Shown here in pieces: positions 43,218 through 52,428 of a stretch of 64,000 nt of DNA; the stretch's first letter is position 1; each line of letters begins with the position of its first letter. The stretch comes from Opacimonas immobilis. Lineage in GTDB: Bacteria > Pseudomonadota > Gammaproteobacteria > Enterobacterales > Alteromonadaceae. Both the position numbers and the translations under genes were made by a program. Below the pieces are notes generated by a model. The model did not search any database. It saw only the letters and a list, made by a program, of their open reading frames with translations, and was not told where the DNA came from. The DNA lies in assembly GCF_048282545.1 (NCBI RefSeq), contig NZ_CP182485.1, positions 372,001 to 436,000 of the forward strand, in the 5' to 3' direction.

Positions 43218-43311
43218 AATGCTGTCTTACAGGTTAAATTGCTTGTGACTGAGACTGTGATAATACCATAAGAGAGTTGATAATACAGGGCGCTATTAGT
43301 GGTAGACACAA

Positions 43312-43339
43312 AAAACCCTCAACCTAAGTTGAGGGTTTT
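43312..43339. terminator. bidirectional terminator after the symporter gene
   Basis: Perfect 12-bp arms AAAACCCTCAAC/GTTGAGGGTTTT with a four-base loop, 34 bp past the symporter stop. Confidence 0.9.
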
Positions 43340-43372
43340 GAAGTCAATCTAATATAGATTAGAAATCATTTC

Positions 43373-45112
43373 TTAGTGGTCGTGTGCTGCCGCAATCTCA
43401 CCGTGTGGTGAACGGAAGTTATCAACCATATCAGCGATTTCTTTAGGTGCTGGCGCAGTAGATTTCAATACTAGGAAAGCAACAGCGAAGTTCACGATTG
43501 CACCAACCGCACCGAATGCGTTAGGTGAAATACCTAGGAACCAGTTCGCATCTAAGCCGCCTAAGAATGAAGTACCAGGAATAAACATGATGCCTTTGTG
43601 TTGGAATACGTAAAGCATTGTTACACCTAGACCTGCACACATACCTGCGATGGCGCCTTTGTCATTCATAGTGCGTGAGAAGATACCCATCATTAGCGCA
43701 GGGAAGATAGAGGATGCAGCTAGACCGAAGGCTAGTGCAACCGTACCTGCCGCGAATCCTGGAGGGTTCAGACCTAAGTAACCGGCGAACAGAATCGATA
43801 CTGTCATAACGATACGTCCCCACATTAGCTCAGACTTCTCGCTCATATCTGGCGTTAAGATACCCTTCATCAAATCGTGTGAAATTGATGATGAGATAGC
43901 AAGTAGTAGACCCGCAGCAGTTGATAGTGCCGCAGCTAGACCACCGGCAGCAACCAGTGCGATAACCCAGTTAGGTAAGTTCGCAATTGAAGGGTTAGCT
44001 AGTACCATGATGTCACGGTCAACTTTAACCATTTCGTTAGTTGCTTTATCTGCTGTGTATTGGATTTTGCCATCGCCATTCTTATCTTCGAATGCCAATA
44101 GACCTGTCCGTTCCCAATCTTTGAACCACTGAGGACGTTGCTCATACTCAAGGTTTTGACCTGGAGCAGGTTCAATCGTGTTCATTAGGTTAAAGCGAGC
44201 CATTGCGCCAACAGCAGGAGCTACTGTGTATAGTAACGCGATGAATACTAACGCATAACCTGCAGAAGAACGTGCAGCTTGTACTGAAGGAACCGTAAAG
44301 AAGCGCATGATAACGTGAGGTAGACCTGCAGTACCAATCATTAATGAAAGCGTGTATGCAAACATGTTCAATGAGCTACCAAGCGTCGCAGTTGTATATT
44401 CTTTAAAGCCAAGGTCAGTGACAACCAAATCAAGCTTATCAAGTAGATAAACACCACTTCCGTCCGCTAACGTAGAACCAAGACCTAATTGTGGAATTGG
44501 GTTACCAGTTAACTGGAACGAGATGAAGATAGCTGGAATTGTGTATGCAGTAATCAATACAATGTACTGAGCGATCTGAGTGTAAGTAATCCCTTTCATA
44601 CCACCTAATACAGCGTATACGAATACAACCGCCATACCAATGTATAGACCTGTATCGTATTCAACTTCTAGGAAGCGAGAGAACGCAACACCAACACCTT
44701 TCATCTGACCGATGATGTAAGTAACTGATGCAACAATCAAACATATGATAGTTACGATACGTGCAGTACGTGAGTAGAAACGGTCACCAATGAACTCAGG
44801 AACCGTAAACTTACCGTGCTTACGCATATAAGGAGCTAGACACATAGCTAGTAGTACATAACCACCTGTCCAACCCATTAGGAATACAGAACCACCGTAA
44901 CCTAAGAAGGCAATTAGACCAGCCATCGAAATAAACGATGCAGCTGACATCCAGTCCGCGCCGATTGCCATACCGTTTTGTAATGGAGTAACACCACCAC
45001 CAGCAGCATAGAAGTCAGCGGTTGATCCCGCACGCGCCCAAATAGCGATTGCGAAATACAAGCCAAACGTGCCGAATACGGCAATGTATGTATAAATCTT
45101 TAACTCATCCAT
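43373..45112 (-). CDS. sodium:solute symporter, VC_2705/ActP-like large subunit
   Basis: 579 residues, about 13 membrane segments. Motifs AIGADWMSAASFISMAG and GRIVMTVSILFAGYLGL are those of the SSS family near acetate permease ActP. The insert around residues 300-350 (KDWERTGLLAFEDKNGDGKIQ) contains an EF-hand-like DKNGDGKI loop. Short-chain monocarboxylate uptake is likely. It overlaps the small subunit by one base. Confidence 0.88.
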   Translation of the reverse strand: MDELKIYTYIAVFGTFGLYFAIAIWARAGSTADFYAAGGGVTPLQNGMAIGADWMSAASFISMAGLIAFLGYGGSVFLMGWTGGYVLLAMCLAPYMRKHGKFTVPEFIGDRFYSRTARIVTIICLIVASVTYIIGQMKGVGVAFSRFLEVEYDTGLYIGMAVVFVYAVLGGMKGITYTQIAQYIVLITAYTIPAIFISFQLTGNPIPQLGLGSTLADGSGVYLLDKLDLVVTDLGFKEYTTATLGSSLNMFAYTLSLMIGTAGLPHVIMRFFTVPSVQAARSSAGYALVFIALLYTVAPAVGAMARFNLMNTIEPAPGQNLEYEQRPQWFKDWERTGLLAFEDKNGDGKIQYTADKATNEMVKVDRDIMVLANPSIANLPNWVIALVAAGGLAAALSTAAGLLLAISSSISHDLMKGILTPDMSEKSELMWGRIVMTVSILFAGYLGLNPPGFAAGTVALAFGLAASSIFPALMMGIFSRTMNDKGAIAGMCAGLGVTMLYVFQHKGIMFIPGTSFLGGLDANWFLGISPNAFGAVGAIVNFAVAFLVLKSTAPAPKEIADMVDNFRSPHGEIAAAHDH

Positions 45113-45363
45113 TACGAATTCTCCACGTCATATTTTTTATCTAGATCATTCATTTTCTTGCCATACCAGAAGATAAGGGCTAAGAAGGTATAAATTGAAC
45201 CTTGTTGTGCAAACCAGAAACCTAACTTATAACCACCCAAACGGATTGCATTCAACGGTTCAACTAAAATTAAGCCAAAGCCGAAAGAAACTACAAACCA
45301 AATGACCAAGCAGATCTTGATTACGCGAAGGTTCTCTTGCCAGTAAGTGCTTTGATTCTCCAC
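45112..45363 (-). CDS. DUF4212 small subunit of the sodium/solute symporter
   Basis: 83 residues. I start at GTG 45363 (MENQSTYWQENLRVI) because GGGAG lies seven bases before it; upstream ATGs at 45384 and 45405 lack SD. Two membrane helices and the motif WFVVSFGFGLILVEPLN are diagnostic. It is always found next to this symporter class. Confidence 0.88.
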   Translation of the reverse strand: MENQSTYWQENLRVIKICLVIWFVVSFGFGLILVEPLNAIRLGGYKLGFWFAQQGSIYTFLALIFWYGKKMNDLDKKYDVENS

Positions 45364-45781
45364 AGAGTTCTCCCAAATCGTCATCTGCGGCCATAGTGAC
45401 CACATCGACTATTAAGTTAAATTTGATGGACCTGATGTATAAGCTAAACATTTGTTCAACCATGAACATGACATCCATCGCCAGTTAAAAAGTTTATAGA
45501 TTTGTTAATAATTTGATATAAAACCTTAGTCGCAAGCTTAAGGTTTGTTATCGAAAAGGAGGGAAATGTAATGAATTACATTAGCAGTAAAGTAATCAAA
45601 GCCATACCGGAAAAGTTAATAACACATTGATTTATAATGAATTATTTCAAAGATCGCCTATTATACATCAATTTCCGCTATCTCATTCATGTTAAAAATG
45701 TTAACACTTAAGGCTTATATACATTTAATATTGCTCAATAAAAGAACAAAATAAAGTGAACATTTGTTAACAATCAATTTG
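45364..45781. other. 418-bp regulatory gap with repeated AACATTTGTT motifs
   Basis: No gene is visible. The AT-rich gap holds a 17-bp imperfect palindrome TGTTAAAAATGTTAACA (45690-45706), GAACATTTGTTAACA (45758-45772) and AAACATTTGTTCAAC (45446-45460). The repeats suggest sites for one regulator of the symporter pair. The binding protein is unknown. Confidence 0.4.
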
Positions 45782-46795
45782 TCATTGATGCAGGATTGGC
45801 TCGCTTAGGGAATCTCTAACCACTATTTTGGTTGCAAACATATTGGTAATTTTTTTGCCGATACGTTGTTTATAAACCGTTTGCAATATCCAATCAGCAG
45901 CCATTGACCCCATATCTGAAATAGGGTTTTCGACAGACGTTAATGATGGGTAGGTGTAACGTGCAAAAATCAAGTCATCAAATCCGATGACGGATAATTG
46001 CTGTGGCATATCAATTCCTGCTCGACGCGCGGCAAATATCACCCCGGTAGCCATATCGTCATTACCGCAAACGATCGCAGTGCAAGGCTTATCTAATGCA
46101 TGTAAGTACTGAAAACCCGCTTCACCTGAGGAATCATGATAATCCCCACAATATACATAATCGGGATTGAATTCGATGCCAGCCTCTTTGAGTGCACGTT
46201 GATGACCACGCAACCTCAAGCGCGCATCCTCTTTGTAGGTAGGGCCACTGATGTAACCAATTTGCTTGTGGCCTTTATCGATAGCCGACTTGGTAGCCAA
46301 ATACCCACCCTGCTCATTATCAACGATAAAACAACGATCGGCAATTTGAGGTATCTGATGATTGATGACAGCAAATTGAACATTACGCTTGGACAGTTCA
46401 ATAAGATAGTCATCAGAAATGGAATCGATACACAGTATTAGTGCATCACAACGACAGCTGATCAGAAACTCAATGGCTTCTTTTTCTTTAGCTTCATCAC
46501 TGTGACCGGCGGTTATAATAACATGCTTGCCAGCATCACGAAGGGTTGCCTCAACAGTGGCGAGCATGTTACTAAAAAAAGGACCATCCAACACCGAGAC
46601 CAACACCCCCACCCGATTTGATGTGGAGGAAGCTAGTGACTGCGCAATGGAATTAGGCCGATAACCAAGCTCCTGCATGGCCGCTTCGACACGGTCTTTG
46701 GTGCGCTGTGCAACTTTAGACTTGCCATTTATCACACGCGAAACGGTTGCAAGTGAAACCCCCGCACGTTCTGCAACTTGATAAATATTAGCCAC
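45782..46795 (-). CDS. LacI-family transcriptional regulator of the glucan locus
   Basis: 337 residues. The N-terminal LacI helix-turn-helix NIYQVAERAGVSLATVSRVI and hinge helix RPNSIAQSLAS precede a periplasmic-binding-protein-like ligand domain. It lies 15 bp after the GH1 gene in the same transcript. The three 14-bp TGNAAGCGCTTNCA operators in the locus are of the LacI type and are its likely targets, with a gluco-oligosaccharide or glucose as inducer (inference). Confidence 0.92.
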   Translation of the reverse strand: MANIYQVAERAGVSLATVSRVINGKSKVAQRTKDRVEAAMQELGYRPNSIAQSLASSTSNRVGVLVSVLDGPFFSNMLATVEATLRDAGKHVIITAGHSDEAKEKEAIEFLISCRCDALILCIDSISDDYLIELSKRNVQFAVINHQIPQIADRCFIVDNEQGGYLATKSAIDKGHKQIGYISGPTYKEDARLRLRGHQRALKEAGIEFNPDYVYCGDYHDSSGEAGFQYLHALDKPCTAIVCGNDDMATGVIFAARRAGIDMPQQLSVIGFDDLIFARYTYPSLTSVENPISDMGSMAADWILQTVYKQRIGKKITNMFATKIVVRDSLSEPILHQ

Positions 46796-46810
46796 TACTA
46801 CCTCAACAAC

Positions 46811-48154
46811 TTACTGCGATAAACCTCGTAAATATAACATATCACGATAAGCATTTGCGCTATTCTTTAGTATGCGTGCTTGGCTTTCATAATCGACGTA
46901 CACAATACCAAACCGTTTACTGTAACCCAATGCCCATTCAAAATTGTCCATTAAACTCCAGGCAAAGTATCCACGAATATCCACTCCTGCCTCCATGGCA
47001 TCGGCTAGTGCATTAAGATGGGTTTGAAAATAATCAATACGCTGGTCATCTATTACCTGCCCATCTTCTAAGCGGTCGGCCATTGCCGCGCCATTTTCGG
47101 TAATATAAATTGGCGGCAGTGAATATCGTTGATGCAGCCCAACCAACAGATCCGTAAACGCATATGGGGTAATTTCCCACCCCATCTCTGTTTGCGGGTA
47201 ATCATTGCGCTCAACTTCCTCAAACCATCCATTCTCGGTCGCCTTGAAAACCGCGCGGGTGTAATAATTTAAACCTAAGAAATCAATTTTTTCGCTTATT
47301 ATGTCCATGTCACCTGACGCAATTTCAGGTTTAATTTCATCGGGTAGACGATTCATTAAAGCCGGGTATTGTGCCGTTAGAACCGGCTCTATGTACCAAT
47401 TAAATAAATAATCACTCGCTATTTGTGCCGCCTTTTGATCAGCTGGCGAATCGCTATCGGGATAGCTCGGATGTATATTTAATACGATCCCAGCAGGCAC
47501 TGTTGGAGCATATTCCCGAATTTTTTGCATGGCTAAACCATGTGCCAAAAGTAAATGATGGTTTGCTTGACGTCCGGCTTTTTGGTTTTTGTGTCCTGGT
47601 GCATGGATACCCACTTCATAGCCTAGATAACCTGAACAAAACGGCTCATTTAATGTAATATACGCATCCGCTTTATCGCCCAAGCGCTGAACCACATTGG
47701 CAACGTAATCGGCAAAAGCATATGCCGTATCACGAGACAACCAACCTCCTTCATTTTCTAAATGTTGGGGTAAGTCCCAATGATACAAGGTGATAAATGC
47801 TTGCTTACCATGTTGGTTTAACAGATTAAGAATATTTTCATAGAAATCGATACCGATTTCATTAAGGGTGCCATCGACATTGATCACTCGAGGCCAAGCA
47901 ATCGAAAAACGGTATGCATCAACGCCCAACTCGATGAGCATCAACACATCTTTTTCCCACAAGGTATAATGATCACACGCAACATCACCGTTGCTACCAT
48001 CAGATATCGTGCCTTGCAACTCGCAAAAAGTATCCCAGATACAATCTAGCCGAAGCTCTCTTGCGCCTTCAATTTGAAAGCTCGAAGTCGCAACACCAAA
48101 TATAAAGTCGTTCCCTTGTGCTTGAATTGCTTGGGGCAGTACCAATTTTTTCAT
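46811..48154 (-). CDS. GH1 beta-glucosidase
   Basis: 447 residues, complete (beta/alpha)8 enzyme. Acid/base Glu170 lies in ITLNEP and nucleophile Glu353 in IYITENG. No signal peptide, so it acts in the cytoplasm, cleaving imported cellobiose- or laminaribiose-type disaccharides to glucose. It diverges from the sugar MFS gene over a shared LacI-type operator. Confidence 0.95.
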   Translation of the reverse strand: MKKLVLPQAIQAQGNDFIFGVATSSFQIEGARELRLDCIWDTFCELQGTISDGSNGDVACDHYTLWEKDVLMLIELGVDAYRFSIAWPRVINVDGTLNEIGIDFYENILNLLNQHGKQAFITLYHWDLPQHLENEGGWLSRDTAYAFADYVANVVQRLGDKADAYITLNEPFCSGYLGYEVGIHAPGHKNQKAGRQANHHLLLAHGLAMQKIREYAPTVPAGIVLNIHPSYPDSDSPADQKAAQIASDYLFNWYIEPVLTAQYPALMNRLPDEIKPEIASGDMDIISEKIDFLGLNYYTRAVFKATENGWFEEVERNDYPQTEMGWEITPYAFTDLLVGLHQRYSLPPIYITENGAAMADRLEDGQVIDDQRIDYFQTHLNALADAMEAGVDIRGYFAWSLMDNFEWALGYSKRFGIVYVDYESQARILKNSANAYRDMLYLRGLSQ

Positions 48155-48254
48155 TTCGTTTACAATCTTGCTAGTGGATGGGTGCTGTTTTTGTTATTTA
48201 TTGCACACATTCATTGAATTTATTTTTAGTTCGTGTAACACTTTGCAGATGCTA

Positions 48255-48268
48255 TGAAAGCGCTTACA
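48255..48268. promoter_or_regulatory. LacI-type operator between GH1 and sugar MFS genes
   Basis: TGAAAGCGCTTACA, one of three near-identical 14-bp palindromes in the locus (others at 60197 and 60245). It lies 52 bp before the MFS gene and 101 bp before GH1. Confidence 0.8.
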
Positions 48269-48319
48269 TTTGTTAATGTAATGTTTACAACGAAAAAAAT
48301 CAAGTCTTAGGAGATAAAT

Positions 48320-49564
48320 ATGGCATCTTCAGCGCCAGATGCGTCGGTTACAGCAAGTAGCGGCAATCAAACTTATCGATTCGCATTAATTGCGTTAACG
48401 TCACTATTTTTTATGTGGGGATTCATTACCTGTCTGAATGATATATTGATCCCGGCTCTGAAAGGAGCATTTGAATTGAATTTCACTCAGGCTATGCTGA
48501 TTCAATTTTGTTTCTTTAGTGCTTATTTTTTAGTCTCTTTACCCGCAGGTAAGCTCGTCGGCAAAATCGGCTATCAAAAAGGCATCGTCGTTGGTCTTTC
48601 TGTGGCATGTTTAGGGTGTGTATTGTTCTATCCTGCAGCGGCAATGAGTGTCTATGGTATCTTCTTATTCGCTCTGTTCGTATTGGCCTCAGGGATCACC
48701 ATCTTGCAAGTCTCTGCAAACCCGTATGTAACCGTGTTAGGTCCATCAGAAACGGCATCTTCCCGTTTAACTTTAACGCAAGCATTTAACTCATTTGGTA
48801 CCACTATCGCGCCTTTCTTTGGTGCGTTTTTAATTTTTGGTGCTGGTGGTGAGCATACTGTCACCGATGCCGCTGCGGTCAAACTACCTTATCTCATCCT
48901 TGCTGCTGCTTTGCTTGTTCTTGCGATCATTTTTGCTGTACTCAAACTACCAAAAATCTCAGCTGCTGAAGGAAGTGACTCATCTAATTTAACCGGTTCT
49001 GCCTGGCAATATCGTCACTTGGTATTTGGGGCGATCTGTATCTTCTTATACGTGGGTGCGGAAGTAGCGATTGGGTCATTCCTTGTTAACTACATGGCGC
49101 AACCAGAGATCGCAGGATTTGATGAAGCAACCGCAGCTAAATACATTGCTTACTATTGGGGTGGCGCAATGGTCGGTCGTTTTATCGGTGCAGCAGTGAT
49201 GCAGTATGTTGCGGCAGGTAAAGTCCTCGCATTTAATGCGTGTATGGCTATTTTATTAATTATTGTTTCTGTAAACAGTACCGGTATGGTGGCCGTTTGG
49301 GCGATTTTAGGTGTGGGGTTATTTAACTCAATCATGTTCCCAACTATTTTTTCATTGGCCTTACAAGGCTTAGGTAAACATACAGCACAAGGTTCTGGCA
49401 TCTTATGTCTTGCCATTGTGGGTGGCGCAATTGTGCCATTAATGCAGGGGTTCTTAGCAGATACATTTAGCCTACAAATTTCTTTTGTTCTGCCAATGTT
49501 GTGCTATGGGTTCATTGTGTATTACGGCTTTAAAGGTCACAAGCCAGTTGGACAAGAGGGATAA
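48320..49564 (+). CDS. sugar MFS transporter, GluP/FucP family
   Basis: 414 residues, 12 membrane segments. SLFFMWGFITCLNDILIPAL and ILQVSANPYVTVLGPSETAS are signatures of the FucP/GluP group (glucose, galactose or fucose:H+ symport). In this locus glucose or a short beta-glucan product is likely. The GH3 gene starts four bases after its stop. Confidence 0.9.
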   Translation: MASSAPDASVTASSGNQTYRFALIALTSLFFMWGFITCLNDILIPALKGAFELNFTQAMLIQFCFFSAYFLVSLPAGKLVGKIGYQKGIVVGLSVACLGCVLFYPAAAMSVYGIFLFALFVLASGITILQVSANPYVTVLGPSETASSRLTLTQAFNSFGTTIAPFFGAFLIFGAGGEHTVTDAAAVKLPYLILAAALLVLAIIFAVLKLPKISAAEGSDSSNLTGSAWQYRHLVFGAICIFLYVGAEVAIGSFLVNYMAQPEIAGFDEATAAKYIAYYWGGAMVGRFIGAAVMQYVAAGKVLAFNACMAILLIIVSVNSTGMVAVWAILGVGLFNSIMFPTIFSLALQGLGKHTAQGSGILCLAIVGGAIVPLMQGFLADTFSLQISFVLPMLCYGFIVYYGFKGHKPVGQEG

Positions 49565-49568
49565 AAAA

Positions 49569-52115
49569 ATGCAATTCAAACACTCATTAATTGCTATGGC
49601 TATGGCGGGTGTATTAAGCGGTTGTGGGACAGCCCAACCGGAAAAAGAGAGTATGACTGAAATGAAAGATTCCACTTCCGGTGCTCATCCGGTATGGCCA
49701 GTCCTTGATATTAGTGTCAAAAAAGATCCAAAAGTAGAAGCCAAAGTTGAGTCGATTCTGGCTACGATGACCGTTGAACAAAAACTAGCACAGATGATTC
49801 AGCCAGAGATCCGAGATGTCACTGTTGAAGAAATGCGTCAATACGGTTTTGGCTCATTCTTAAATGGCGGTGGCTCCTACCCTAATGCTAATAAACAAGC
49901 CACGGTACAAGAGTGGATTGATTTAGCTGAAGCTATGTATCAAGCATCCATTGACGATTCATTGGATGGCTCCACCATTCCAACCATGTGGGGTACTGAC
50001 GCAGTACATGGTCATAACAACGTGATTGGCGCAACATTATTCCCACATAATATCGGTTTAGGCGCTGCCAACGATCCTGAATTGATTGAACGCATTGCCA
50101 AGGTCACTGCAACCGAAGTGTTAGTAACCGGCATTGATTGGATCTTCGCTCCAACGGTTGCTACCGTGCGCAATGATCGCTGGGGTCGTACATACGAGGG
50201 TTACTCAGAACATCCAGATATCGTGCGTAGTTATTCAGAAGCCATTGTGAAAGGCTTGCAAGGTCACGCTGAGGACAACTTTATGGGCGAGGGTACCGTC
50301 ATCAGTACCGTCAAACATTTCGTCGGAGACGGTGGTACAACTGATGGCGTAGACCAAGGTAATACCGTTGTAGATGATGAGACGTTATTTAACATCCATG
50401 CTCAGGGTTATGTAGGTGGTTTGACTGCTGGCTCACAGTCCGTAATGGCATCATTTAACCGCTGGAATGGCAAAAAAATCCACGGCGATCATTACCTATT
50501 AACCGAAGTCCTCAAAGACCGCATGGGTTTTGATGGGTTTGTGGTCGGTGACTGGAATGGCCATGGTCAGGTCGCAGATTGCTCCAATGAAAGCTGTCCT
50601 CAAGCCATCAATGCCGGTTTAGATATCTTTATGGCACCAACCCAGTCGTGGAAAGCGCTTTGGACCAACACCCTGCAACAAATCAATGATGGCATCATTC
50701 CGATGTCACGGGTCGATGATGCAGTACGTCGTATATTACGTGTCAAAGTTCGTGCAGGTTTGTTTGAAAAACCAAGTCCTGCCAATCGTCCGCTTTCTGG
50801 CAAAACGGAATTACTAGGCTCTGCTGAACATCGAGCGGTTGCACGAGAGGCAGTGCGCAAGTCATTGGTCATGCTGAAAAATAGCGATAATTTATTGCCT
50901 TTATCGCCCAAACAAAACATTTTAGTCGCGGGCGATGGTGCGCATAATATCGGTAAACAATCTGGTGGCTGGACCATAACATGGCAAGGTACCAACAACG
51001 AAAACAGTGATTTCCCTGGTGGTTCATCGATTTTTGATGGCATTGAACGCCAAGTCACTGCTGCTGGTGGACAAGCGACTCTTAGCGTCGATGGTAGTTT
51101 TACTGATAAACCCGACGTGGCCATTGTAGTCTTTGGTGAGGAACCTTATGCAGAAGGTGTGGGGGATATTGCAAATTTAGAATATTCACCTAATGACAAA
51201 AAAGATTTAGCCCTACTGAAGTCGTTTAAAGACCAAGGCATTCCAACGATTGCATTATTTATAACGGGTCGTCCATTGTGGGTCAATAGCGAATTAAACG
51301 CATCAGATGCGTTCGTTGCAGTATGGCTCCCTGGCTCAGAAGGTGAAGGGATCGCCGATGTGATTTTGCGAGACGCTGATAACAACGTGCAACATGATTT
51401 TGTTGGGAAATTATCCTTCTCTTGGCCAAAAGATCCAAATCAAATTGTCAATGTAGGTGATGCGAATTATGACCCATTATTTGCATATGGCTTTGGCCTA
51501 ACGTATCAAGACACTGATACCCTTGGCGATAAGCTGCCTGAAACGATTACCACCCAACAGCAAGCAACTGATTTGGTTTTCTATAATCGTTCCACACAGG
51601 CGCCTTGGACCAAGACCTTGGTATCGGCATTTGATACCGCCCCGATTACCGCTAGCACGCAGTCAATTGGTGTGGTCAGTTATCGTACCCAAGACCGTGA
51701 AGTACAAGAAGATTCGTTTTCTTTGAGTACACAAGGTGGTGCTTATGCTGGAGTTCGTTTTGCGGGTAACGGCACTGCTCAGGACTATTCGTCGGCGTTT
51801 GCTACCGATAAGATGTTGAGCATGTTAGTCAATGTTACGACTGCGCCGAACGCACCTCTCATGTTGGGCATCAACTGCGGTGCTGTGAGTGATTGTGGAA
51901 CCGTAGTGGATATCGCTCCCATATTATCAAAACTTCCGCAAAGTTCATGGCAACGTATTAATGTCTCGGCGCAATGCTGGTCTGATTTAGGTGTTAACTA
52001 CGGTAAATTATCGGAAGGATTAAGTATGATCACTGCCGGTGAAATGCAAGTGAGCTTCTCTGATATTGGATTTGTCGATTCCGTAGAGGGTGAGTTAACT
52101 ATTAGCTGTAAATAA
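49569..52115 (+). CDS. GH3 exo-beta-glucosidase lipoprotein (ExoP-like)
   Basis: 848 residues from ATG 49569; the frame extends 28 codons back into the MFS gene without meaning. The lipobox LSGC places it as a lipoprotein. Catalytic Asp is in GFVVGDWNGHGQV (about residue 328), with the KHFVGDGGT motif before it. The three-domain GH3 body ends near 660, and a C-terminal beta domain (about 670-848) resembles that of marine ExoP-type glucan glucohydrolases. It trims oligosaccharides from GH16 action in the periplasm or at the outer membrane. Confidence 0.92.
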   Translation: MQFKHSLIAMAMAGVLSGCGTAQPEKESMTEMKDSTSGAHPVWPVLDISVKKDPKVEAKVESILATMTVEQKLAQMIQPEIRDVTVEEMRQYGFGSFLNGGGSYPNANKQATVQEWIDLAEAMYQASIDDSLDGSTIPTMWGTDAVHGHNNVIGATLFPHNIGLGAANDPELIERIAKVTATEVLVTGIDWIFAPTVATVRNDRWGRTYEGYSEHPDIVRSYSEAIVKGLQGHAEDNFMGEGTVISTVKHFVGDGGTTDGVDQGNTVVDDETLFNIHAQGYVGGLTAGSQSVMASFNRWNGKKIHGDHYLLTEVLKDRMGFDGFVVGDWNGHGQVADCSNESCPQAINAGLDIFMAPTQSWKALWTNTLQQINDGIIPMSRVDDAVRRILRVKVRAGLFEKPSPANRPLSGKTELLGSAEHRAVAREAVRKSLVMLKNSDNLLPLSPKQNILVAGDGAHNIGKQSGGWTITWQGTNNENSDFPGGSSIFDGIERQVTAAGGQATLSVDGSFTDKPDVAIVVFGEEPYAEGVGDIANLEYSPNDKKDLALLKSFKDQGIPTIALFITGRPLWVNSELNASDAFVAVWLPGSEGEGIADVILRDADNNVQHDFVGKLSFSWPKDPNQIVNVGDANYDPLFAYGFGLTYQDTDTLGDKLPETITTQQQATDLVFYNRSTQAPWTKTLVSAFDTAPITASTQSIGVVSYRTQDREVQEDSFSLSTQGGAYAGVRFAGNGTAQDYSSAFATDKMLSMLVNVTTAPNAPLMLGINCGAVSDCGTVVDIAPILSKLPQSSWQRINVSAQCWSDLGVNYGKLSEGLSMITAGEMQVSFSDIGFVDSVEGELTISCK

Positions 52116-52153
52116 GCAGCAATATAACTATCAACACAAGTCCCCGTTAAAGA

Positions 52154-52185
52154 ACGCATGGTCTCAATTGAGTCATGCGTTTTTT
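52154..52185 (+). terminator. rho-independent terminator after GH3
   Basis: ACGCATG/CATGCGT stem with an inner CTCAA/TTGAG pairing, followed by six T. Confidence 0.88.
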
Positions 52186-52381
52186 GTTGCATTCATAACT
52201 ATATGAAATACGTATAGCAGAATTAATCTCTTTCGATGAAACTAGTTATACTAAGATACATGCCTGAGGTGAAATGGATTGTTCCTGAACGGCCAGCTTA
52301 CACAAGGAAGGAATTGCTTCATTGTGCACGGCATAAGAATTTCATTCGCAGATCAAAGAAAAATACCCGGCATACACAAAA
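52186..52381. other. non-coding gap between converging GH3 and TonB receptor genes
   Basis: I see no supported gene in this stretch. A short plus-strand frame (52236-52442) runs through the downstream terminator and has no SD or family resemblance. Confidence 0.5.
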
Positions 52382-52411
52382 AAAAGCCCCTGCTTTGCAG
52401 CAAGGGCTTTT
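52382..52411. terminator. bidirectional terminator after the TonB receptor gene
   Basis: AAAAGCCC/GGGCTTTT outer stem with TGC/GCA inside, 18 bp past the receptor stop. Confidence 0.88.
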
Positions 52412-52428
52412 CATAATGCCATTTAATA

